Origin: Streptomyces sp. NRRL S-340
GTDB taxonomy: Bacteria; Actinomycetota; Actinomycetes; Streptomycetales; Streptomycetaceae
Direction of reading: 5' to 3'
Length of the DNA stretch: 64,000 nt
NCBI RefSeq assembly: GCF_000720185.1
Contig: NZ_JOIY01000008.1
Location: 186,001-250,000, forward strand
Part shown: positions 57,818 through 64,000 of the stretch, piece after piece
Layout: the number at the start of each line of letters is the position of its first letter
Numbering within the stretch: the first letter of the stretch is position 1
The notes under the pieces: model-generated
The model's input: only the letters and a program-made list of their open reading frames with translations
Databases searched by the model: none
Told to the model about the DNA's origin: nothing
Made by a program: the position numbers and the translations under genes

Positions 57818-58980
57818 CGCCGGACCTCCAACCGTGAGAGTTCTGCCGTCAGGGCCGCGATGACGGCCTTCACGTCCTCGTCGGACATCGCGGGGAAGAC
57901 CGGCAGGGACAGCAGCCGCGGGTACGCGGCGTCGGCGACGGGGAACGCCGCACGGGCGGAGGGGAGCTCGTCGCGGTAGTAGCTGAATCGGTGCAGCGGT
58001 CTGAAGTGGACGCTGGTACCGATGCCGCGTGCGCGCAGCCGGGCCGCCAGCGCGTCGCGGTCGGTGCCTTCGGGCAACTGGACCACGAACAGGTACCAGG
58101 AAGAGGAGTCCTGCGGGGTGTCCACCGGGGGCAGGACCAGCCCGGGCAGGCCGGCCAGCTCCGCGACGTACCGTGCGGCGATCGTCCTTCGGCGCTCCCA
58201 CAGGGCATCGGAGCGTTCGAGCTGACAGCGGAGCATGGCCGCGGCGATGTCCGGCATGTTGTACTTCAGGCCGGGTGCGACCACGTCGTAGTGGGGTGAG
58301 CGTTCTCCGCGATGCCGGGCGAAGGCGTCGCGGTCGATGCCGTGCGCACTGAGAATCCGGGCCCGGTCGGCCAGGTCCGCGCGATGACACACCAGGAGGC
58401 CGCCCTCGGCGCTGGTGAGCGGCTTGGTGACGAAGAACGAGAACGCGGCGGCGTCGGCGAGCCCACCGGGCGTCACTCCGTCACGCCGGGCGGGCAGTGC
58501 GTGGGCGGAGTCCTCGATCAGCGCCAGGCCGTGCTCGTCGCAGAGCCGGCGCAGCGTTCCGACGTCTGCCATACGACCGGCGAAGTGCACGGCCATCACC
58601 GCTCGGGTGCGGGGCGTGAGATGCCGTCGTACCTGTTCAACATCGATGGTGAGCCGGTGCGGCTCGACATCGACCAGGACGGGTGTGGCGTGCGCGTGCA
58701 CGACGGCAGCCGCGGAGGCCGTGAAGGTGTTCGTGGGCACGATCACCTCGTCGCCGTGGCCCACCCCGAGAACGAGGAGCGCCAGGTGCAGTGCGGCTGT
58801 ACCGGAGTTGAGCAGCAGGGCGTGCTCCACGCCGAGGTACCGGGCTAAGCGGCTCTCGGTCTCTCGCGCCACCGCGCCGGTACCGATCCAGCCGCTGCGC
58901 AGCACCTCGGTGACCGCGGCGATCTCCTCGCCGTTCAGGAACGGGGCGGCGAAGGGCACCTGAACCGGCTGCTCGCTCAC
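57814..58980 (-). CDS. DegT/DnrJ/EryC1/StrS-type PLP aminotransferase
   Basis: 388 residues from GTG 58980 (GTGA overlap with the transaldolase stop); a start 69 nt further upstream has no site. VPFAAPFLNGEEIAAVTEVL, EVIVPTNTFTASAAAVVHAH, ALIEDSAHALPARRDG and FSFFVTKPLTSAEGGLLV with the Schiff-base Lys. PHYDVVAPGLKYNMPDIAAA is the substrate-side signature. It installs an amino group on a keto-nucleotide-sugar, so the product should be an amino-heptose. That fits the aminoacyl ligase encoded further down. Confidence 0.95.
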   Translation of the reverse strand: MSEQPVQVPFAAPFLNGEEIAAVTEVLRSGWIGTGAVARETESRLARYLGVEHALLLNSGTAALHLALLVLGVGHGDEVIVPTNTFTASAAAVVHAHATPVLVDVEPHRLTIDVEQVRRHLTPRTRAVMAVHFAGRMADVGTLRRLCDEHGLALIEDSAHALPARRDGVTPGGLADAAAFSFFVTKPLTSAEGGLLVCHRADLADRARILSAHGIDRDAFARHRGERSPHYDVVAPGLKYNMPDIAAAMLRCQLERSDALWERRRTIAARYVAELAGLPGLVLPPVDTPQDSSSWYLFVVQLPEGTDRDALAARLRARGIGTSVHFRPLHRFSYYRDELPSARAAFPVADAAYPRLLSLPVFPAMSDEDVKAVIAALTAELSRLEVRR

Positions 58981-59642
58981 GCGTCCAGCCCGGCGGCGTC
59001 CATGGCGAACTGACGGGCCATTTCTACGCTCCGTGGACTGACGAGCCACTTGTCGAGGACGGCCGGGGGCACGGTCACGATGTCACAGGGGGAGTCGAGT
59101 GCCGCGGTGACGTCGGCGGGCTCCCGGATGCTCCCGATGACCAGCTTCGTCGCGGAGCCGGTCAGACTCCTGCGGGTCGCGATGGCCCGCACCACCGCGG
59201 CCGGTTCCTCCCCGGCGTCACGGGTGCGGCACCAGAGGATGCTGAGGTACTCGGGTGCGAGCGACAAGGCCGCGTAGAGTTCCGCGCGCGAGGTGCAGAC
59301 CGTGACGTTGACCCGCACCCCGGCTTCCCGCACACGCCGGATGAGTGCTGCCCGGCTCCGTCCCTGCGAGGTGACGAAGGGGATCTTGACCCGGATCCGT
59401 GGGTCGAGGGCGGCCAGCGCGGTGGCCTGGAGGAAGGCCTGCTCATCGGCTTCGGAGAGGATCTGGGCGTGCACCTCGTCCGGCCCGCAGGCCAGGATCT
59501 GCCGAAGCGCGGCGGTCAGCGAGGTGGCTCCGGACCTGGCCAGGATGGTCGAGTTGGTGGTGACGCCGGAGACGATCCCTGTTCCCCGCCAGTCGGCGCA
59601 GTCCGTGGCTGTAGCTGAGTCCAAGTAGAGCAAATTCCCCAC
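58977..59642 (-). CDS. Transaldolase, fructose-6-phosphate aldolase (FSA/TalC) type
   Basis: 221 residues from GTG 59642, first gene of the operon. LLYLDSATATDCADW, IVSGVTTNSTILARSG, RIRVKIPFVTSQGRSR with the Schiff-base Lys, and INVTVCTSRAELYA-like VRVNVTVCTSRAEL. The short form matches FSA/TalC rather than the long classical transaldolase. It could feed sedoheptulose 7-phosphate into the route, or make a C-C bond between dihydroxyacetone/hydroxyacetone and a sugar aldehyde. Near the GTG only a weak GACAGGG site is seen. Confidence 0.88.
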   Translation of the reverse strand: MGNLLYLDSATATDCADWRGTGIVSGVTTNSTILARSGATSLTAALRQILACGPDEVHAQILSEADEQAFLQATALAALDPRIRVKIPFVTSQGRSRAALIRRVREAGVRVNVTVCTSRAELYAALSLAPEYLSILWCRTRDAGEEPAAVVRAIATRRSLTGSATKLVIGSIREPADVTAALDSPCDIVTVPPAVLDKWLVSPRSVEMARQFAMDAAGLDA

Positions 59643-59951
59643 CCTGTCAGATCGAATATGCTGACTGGACGAGCAAAATAGCGACAGAAAATTGAAAGAA
59701 CAAGACCTTCTGCGCTGAGGGTCCGATGACCGGGGCTCTCCGTATACGTTTGAATATGTATCGACCGTATTGGCATGGTGAGCCGCAACTCGCCCGTTTC
59801 AAAGGGATGTGAAGACGGGCGCCTGTAGGTCTCCCTGTCCGGTCGGGGCGGTGCGCCCGGCGCGCCGAGAGACCTGGGGCATCCAGTCAAGATCTTGCGC
59901 ATATAGGTAAGTTATTTGCGAAAGACTCGGAACTTCAGTGGGGTGGCTTCG
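59643..59951. promoter_or_regulatory. AT-rich divergent promoter region of the heptose operon and resistance-like gene
   Basis: 309 nt with far lower GC than its surroundings. It contains palindromes CGTATACG (59741-59748) and CAAGATCTTG (59889-59898) and several TATA-like boxes (TATTTT on the minus strand, CATATAGG on the plus strand). No regulator gene lies next to it, so control probably comes from elsewhere. Confidence 0.6.
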
Positions 59952-60431
59952 ATGGACATCGCGGATCTCTTCGACGTGCTGGACGCTCTGCACTCCGCCG
60001 AGACGCCGTGCTGGGTCGCTGGAGGGTGGGGGGTCGATGTGCTGGTGGGACGGCACACGCGTGAACACCGGGACGTCGACCTGGCCCTGGACGCGACCCG
60101 TGAGGAAGCGGCCCTCCAGGCCCTGGCCTCGCTCGGCTACCGGATGGAGACGGACCAGCGGCCGGCGCGCGCCGAACTCGCCGCCGACGGAAGCCGCTGG
60201 GTGGACCTGCATCCGGTCGTCTTCGACGCGGAGGGAGCAGGGCGGCAGGCCGACCTCCAGGGCGGGTACTACCTCTATCCGCGAGGCGCGTTCACTGTCG
60301 GCCGCTTGGGGGGACGCGCCATCCCGTGCCTGTCGGCTTCCCAGCAACTCGCCTTCCGCGAGGGTTACGTCCTGCGGGATGTGGATCACCACGACATCGC
60401 GCTGCTCCAGGGCCTGGACGAGCCCCGATGA
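59952..60431 (+). CDS. Aminoglycoside/lincosamide nucleotidyltransferase-like protein
   Basis: 159 residues from ATG 59952, with GGGGTGG upstream; GTG 59943 and TTG 59916 are alternatives. WVAGGWGVDVLVGRHTREH followed by RDVDLALD supplies the Gly-Trp loop and the paired Asp of the ANT(2'')/LnuB nucleotidyltransferase fold; WVDLHPVVFD adds a third acidic strand. Such enzymes adenylylate hydroxyls of amino-sugar antibiotics. It stands divergent to the heptose operon, as self-resistance genes often do. The role as protection against the operon's product is an inference. Confidence 0.82.
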   Translation: MDIADLFDVLDALHSAETPCWVAGGWGVDVLVGRHTREHRDVDLALDATREEAALQALASLGYRMETDQRPARAELAADGSRWVDLHPVVFDAEGAGRQADLQGGYYLYPRGAFTVGRLGGRAIPCLSASQQLAFREGYVLRDVDHHDIALLQGLDEPR

Positions 60432-60913
60432 CTCGCTGAAGGCCGAGCCGCCAGCCGTGCTCCCACGGGTGAGGCTCGTTCCACGAGCCCCTGCTCCAGG
60501 CGGAAGCTGGCCGAAACGCCGAGCCCCGAGCAGAACCGCATCTGGAGGCCCCAGTGCCCCGGGCCTGGGACCTACGGGGCGAGTCGTGCGCTGTCGACTC
60601 CGGGGGCAGGCTGGTGATCAGTTGGAGCCGCTCGCTGGTGAGCCTGTTGATGCGCTTCTCTCCTGAGCAGGCGCAGACGGATCGTATCCACGTGGGGCGG
60701 GCCGGGCCTTTACCCAGCGGGTGCTGCTTCGGCCGGTGCCGCTGACCGCGGGACCGCTGCAGGCCGCTGCCTCCTGTCCCGCCGCCGTCGCGGAGGCACG
60801 CGTCGGCGGGGAGCTGTACACACCGGCGTACTCCCTGCCGTTGTGGCTCGGCGTGCATGAAGGTGAGGCACCGAAGCCTTACCGTGTCCCCTCCACCCGT
60901 CCGAAAGACGGAG
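60432..60913. other. Gene-poor 480-nt segment
   Basis: No supported gene. A frame near 60620-60745 (SRSLVSLLMRFSPEQAQTDR) is unrecognised and lacks a ribosome site. Confidence 0.35.
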
Positions 60914-61267
60914 ATGAACAACACGCAGCACTCTCCTCGACGGGCACCGCCCACCGGGTTGCGGCGCTTCACCGCCCGACCGCCCCTCCTCGTTTTCCGC
61001 ATGGGCCTGGGAGGACTCTTCCGTGAGCGGCTGCACCTGCTGCGGGACACCGGCCGTGTCAGCGGACGCGACCGTCGAGTGGTCCTGGAAGTGGTGGGAC
61101 AGTCCCGCACCAGACGGCTCTGCATCCATGCGGGTGCCACGGCCGGGCAGGACGGGCTTCTCGGTACCGGCCAAAGTGGCCCTGTCTTCCGGCCACTGAG
61201 GTTCGAGGGGCGCGCGGTGGATTCGAGCGGGCGCCGGGGCCGCAAGGAGATCCCGGCCGTAACGTAA
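60914..61267 (+). pseudogene. Truncated deazaflavin (F420)-dependent nitroreductase-like gene
   Basis: From ATG 60914 (GACGGAG upstream) the frame reads LRRFTARPPLLVFRMGLGGL, LLRDTGRVSGRDRRVVLEV and VGQ, the first half of the DDN/FDOR-B family. It then changes into unrelated sequence to 61267, without the F420-binding W-x-x-N-L segment. A frameshift or deletion near 61100 is likely. Confidence 0.65.
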
Positions 61268-61659
61268 GCCCGCGTCGGCGAGGCGGTGGCCGGCCGTCTC
61301 CCGGTGGAAGCTCTCCCAGCGGCACCCGCCGCACGGTCTCCCCGCCCGCGCAGGCTCACACCGCCGGCTCATGCGTCGCCCGGCCATCCCCTCGACGCAG
61401 TAGTCACAGCTCTTGCCGACCGGGGCGAAGGGTATGGGCTCCGCGCGGCGCCCGTGGAGGGCGCAGGGGTGCAGAAGAGCGCTTCGAACAGTGTGTCGGG
61501 CCTCTGCGTCGTGCACACGAGTACGGCGGCCGTCGCGGGCGCGCATGGCCGCCTTCACGATCAGGCATCGGGAACGTGCACGGAGTTGACGTCCAGACAA
61601 CCGAGGCGGGCGTCGGGCGCGGCCTCAGCCTTCCTCATGCGGCCGCTCGGCGGCCCACC
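61268..61659. other. Gene-free 390-nt segment
   Basis: Only Arg/Pro-rich open frames without start signals. Nothing recognised. Confidence 0.35.
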
Positions 61660-61890
61660 TCATCCGCCGCTGGCCGGCTGCCGGTTGGAGTAGTAGTAGA
61701 GGGCGACGTCGTCCGGGTGGTGGACGCGTTCCTCGGTGCCGCCGATTTCCTTGAGGACGAGGTGGGTCTTGTCGAGCGGGTGCTGGGTGATGAGCCAGGG
61801 GTTGTTGTCGCTCTCCTGCCAGACCCGCGCCCACACCTTGTCTCCGACGCGGACTTCGCCGCCGTCCTTCGTGCGGAATTTGGATGCCAT
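61660..61890 (-). CDS. Small basic-start protein, SH3/KOW-like, unknown
   Basis: 76 residues from ATG 61890 (MASKFRTKDGGEVRVGD). Beta-rich: VRVGDKVWARVWQESDNNPW, LITQHPLDKTHLVLKEIGG, HPDDVALYYYS. Good codon bias, but only a weak ribosome site. It resembles small actinobacterial proteins of SH3-barrel type; no function is known. Confidence 0.55.
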   Translation of the reverse strand: MASKFRTKDGGEVRVGDKVWARVWQESDNNPWLITQHPLDKTHLVLKEIGGTEERVHHPDDVALYYYSNRQPASGG

Positions 61891-62296
61891 GCACCGTACA
61901 TACCCGCATTCCACGCACCCGGACCGCCAGGCGAGGAGCAGCTCTTCGCGACCACCCCGCCGCCTGATCCTTGAACATTCTCAGCGCCAACGGCGGCCCG
62001 AGCTGACCCGCTGGTACCTCCGGGCCGCCGGATGGTCCGGCGGCACCCGAGGAGGTGAGCCGCGCCCGGCACTGGCACGCACCGGGGCGCGGTCGCGTTT
62101 CCGCGCGCGGCGCCTTGAGCTGCTCCTGGTCGTACTGCTTGCTCACTGTCCCCGTCTCCCTGACTCGCTCGGTGGCTCATGCCGCCGACCCAGCGGCGGA
62201 GTACGGGCCGCTCCCTTCGCTGTGCCGAGCTACAGCACTTCTACGGGTGGTACCCACCGGCAGCCGGACCGGGCGTTGGGCGGCAGGCGCGGCCTG
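61891..62296. other. Gene-free 405-nt segment
   Basis: No supported gene or strong hairpin. Confidence 0.35.
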
Positions 62297-63562
62297 TCAG
62301 GCACGGCCGAGCGCTTTGCGCAGCCCGTGGGCGGCGGCGCCCGCCGCGATCAACGCGGCGCCGGCCAGCACGGAGGAGACGGGCAGGGCGAAGGCGAGCA
62401 GCAGGCATCCGACCACGCCGAGGAGCGGCACGACGCGGGCCGGGCGGCCCTCGGCGGGGGTGAGGGTCCAGGCAGCGGCGTTGGCGATGGCGTAGTAGGC
62501 CAGTACCCCGAAGGAGGAGAAACCGATCGCACCGCGCACGTCCGCGGTCGCGGCCAGGACCGCGGCCACCGCGCCGACGGCCAACTCGGCGCGGTGCGGC
62601 ACCTGGAGCCGGGGATGGACGGCGGCCAGCGCGTGGGGCAGATGCCGGTCGCGGGCCATGGCCAGTGTGGTGCGTGAGACCCCGAGGAGCAGCGAGAGGA
62701 GCGAGCCGAGCGCCGCGACCGCCGCGCCGACGCGCACGAGCGGAGCGAGCCCCGGCACGCCGGCCGCGCGTACGGTCTCGACGAGAGGAGCGGCGGTGTG
62801 AGCGAGGCGGCCGGGGCCCAGCATCAGCAGGACGCAGACGGCGACGGCCGCGTAGAGGGCCAGGGCGGTGCCGAGCGCGAGCGGGACAGCGCGCGGGATC
62901 GTCTTCCGCGGGTCACGGACCTCCTCGCCGAGGGTGGCGATGCGCGCGTACCCGGCGAATGCGAAGAACAGCAGCCCCGAGGCCTGGACAACCCCGCCGA
63001 AGGATGCGTCCGCGCCGGGCTCCAGGCGGGCCGCGTCCGCCGCATCCGAGGTGAGACAGGCGGTGACCACGGCGGCGAGCACCGCCAGCACCACGGCGAC
63101 GATGGTCCGGGTCAGCAGCGCGGACTTGTGCACCCCGGCGTAGTTCACCGCGGTCAGCGCGACCACCGCCGCCACCGCGACCGCGTGCGCCTGGCCCGGC
63201 CACACGTACGAGCCGACGGTGAGGGCCATCGCCGCGCAGGATGCCGTCTTGCCGACCACGAAGCCCCAGCCGGCCAGGTAGCCCCAGAACTCGCCGAGCC
63301 GCTCCCGCCCGTAGACATAGGTCCCGCCGGACTGCGGGTACCGGGCGGCCAGCCGGGCGGAGGAGGTCGCGTTGCAGTAGGCGACCACCGCCGCGAGCGC
63401 GAGGCCGAGCAGGAGCCCCGACCCGGCTGCCGAAGCGGCCGGGGCAAGAGCGGCGAAGATCCCGGCCCCGACCATCGAGCCGAGACCGATTACCACGGCG
63501 TCGAACACCCCCAGACGCCGCGACAGCTCCCCGCTGCTCCCGGCGGTCTGCGACGTCTCCAT
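62297..63562 (-). CDS. APC-family amino acid permease
   Basis: 421 residues, about twelve hydrophobic helices. LGVFDAVVIGLGSMVGAGIF at the start is the conserved APC helix 1 with the G-S-M-V-G-A-G substrate site. YPQSGGTYVYGRERLGEFW and ATLGEEVRDPRKTIPRAVPL (the family's E-E-x-x-N/D-P-x-K/R-x-I-P loop) complete the assignment. The start at 63562 (METSQTAGSSGEL) is near a GGGAGTGAGCC site. It imports an amino acid or amine by proton symport; substrate unknown. It stands alone, and a link to the heptose operon is only positional. Confidence 0.92.
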   Translation of the reverse strand: METSQTAGSSGELSRRLGVFDAVVIGLGSMVGAGIFAALAPAASAAGSGLLLGLALAAVVAYCNATSSARLAARYPQSGGTYVYGRERLGEFWGYLAGWGFVVGKTASCAAMALTVGSYVWPGQAHAVAVAAVVALTAVNYAGVHKSALLTRTIVAVVLAVLAAVVTACLTSDAADAARLEPGADASFGGVVQASGLLFFAFAGYARIATLGEEVRDPRKTIPRAVPLALGTALALYAAVAVCVLLMLGPGRLAHTAAPLVETVRAAGVPGLAPLVRVGAAVAALGSLLSLLLGVSRTTLAMARDRHLPHALAAVHPRLQVPHRAELAVGAVAAVLAATADVRGAIGFSSFGVLAYYAIANAAAWTLTPAEGRPARVVPLLGVVGCLLLAFALPVSSVLAGAALIAAGAAAHGLRKALGRA

Positions 63563-64000
63563 GGCTCACTCCCGAGTACGGACCGCCGGCCGCCGGCAAG
63601 AACTGGCTCCTGATGTCGGCGCACGATATAGGACCAGGGTGTACGGCCCCCCACCCGCCAGGACAGCTGAGCGGAACAACCGCCACACACCCGCGCGCGG
63701 GTCCGGTGTCGTTGCTGGGGTAGCCGCCGAGTGGCACGGCCAACGCGGCGCTCACGAACGGAGCGAGCACTGAGGCGGCCTGCCGGCTCCGCCAGGAGTC
63801 GGACAAGGAAGCCGATCTGTTCGCACTGCCGGCACGTGCGCGCCGACCGCCGCGCTCACCGCGCCACGACCAACGCGTCCCGCCTTGCCTCACCTCACTC
63901 GATGCCTCGGCTGGTGAACTGGGTGGCTCACGGCGCCGGCAGCGAGGCGCGGGGCGTGGGGCCGCGTCGGGCTCTCCGTTCCCATCCCGGCCCCACGCTC
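63563..64000. other. Gene-free end of window
   Basis: No start with a ribosome site or recognisable domain is seen in the last 438 nt. It should include the permease promoter. Confidence 0.35.

Noticed and set aside
60292..61600. Long Arg/Pro-rich minus-strand frames
   Set aside because: Two overlapping frames of similar length with no start signals; they lie over recognisable plus-strand genes (nucleotidyltransferase end and F420-reductase remnant).

Overview
The window is very GC-rich DNA with strong third-position G/C bias, GTG/ATG starts, GTGA/ATGA gene overlaps and ISL3/IS5-type transposon debris. This points to a Streptomyces or close actinomycete, probably a chromosome arm. No rRNA, tRNA or CRISPR array was found. 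The assignments rest on motifs read by eye; no database search was possible.

Region 1 (1-14.7 kb, plus strand) is the end of a biosynthetic gene cluster. It opens inside an iterative type I polyketide synthase of the 6-methylsalicylate/naphthoate type (KS-AT-DH-KR-ACP). A promoter-like, repeat-bearing gap follows, then a tightly coupled run: an amino-acid-hydroxylase-like 2-oxoglutarate oxygenase, a lone beta-sandwich protein, a BtrH-like protein, a LysX-type ATP-grasp ligase, a sulfotransferase, a P450, a type II thioesterase and two acyl-CoA dehydrogenases. An AlkZ-type DNA glycosylase closes the run. LysX-type ligase, sulfotransferase, aromatic iterative PKS and AlkZ-type glycosylase together recall azinomycin-like DNA alkylators. 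The working hypothesis is an aromatic acid joined to an amino acid that is hydroxylated, sulfated and cyclised to a strained N-heterocycle, with base-excision self-resistance.

Region 2 (14.7-42.3 kb) is accessory chromosome. It holds some intact genes: DinB-like, VOC, FAD monooxygenase, TetR, RidA, M23 peptidase, a small secreted protein, a GH31 enzyme with inserted carbohydrate-binding modules, PEBP and GntR. Among them lies a graveyard of broken pieces: MFS, TetR, thioredoxin, SDR, CmcI-like methyltransferase, protein kinase, recombinase, Lrp, an isopropylmalate-synthase-like gene, an ABC permease, IS5 and ISL3 elements, and a 166-bp MITE-like element.

Region 3 (42.3-59.6 kb, minus strand) is one 17.3-kb transcription unit of 17 genes, nearly all overlapping. 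It encodes a complete GDP-D-glycero-D-manno-heptose route (GmhA, HddA, GmhB, HddC), tailoring enzymes (epimerase, a UDP-glucose-dehydrogenase-like protein lacking its catalytic Cys, two Gfo/Idh oxidoreductases, aldo/keto reductase, PLP aminotransferase, FSA-type transaldolase), a class II aaRS-like ligase, one glycosyltransferase, a DrrAB-like exporter and a large beta-helix protein without a signal peptide. A divergent aminoglycoside-nucleotidyltransferase-like gene sits at its head. This looks like an uncharacterised pathway for an aminoacylated amino-heptoside. Region 4 (60.4-64 kb) holds a decayed deazaflavin-dependent reductase, a small unknown protein and an APC permease.
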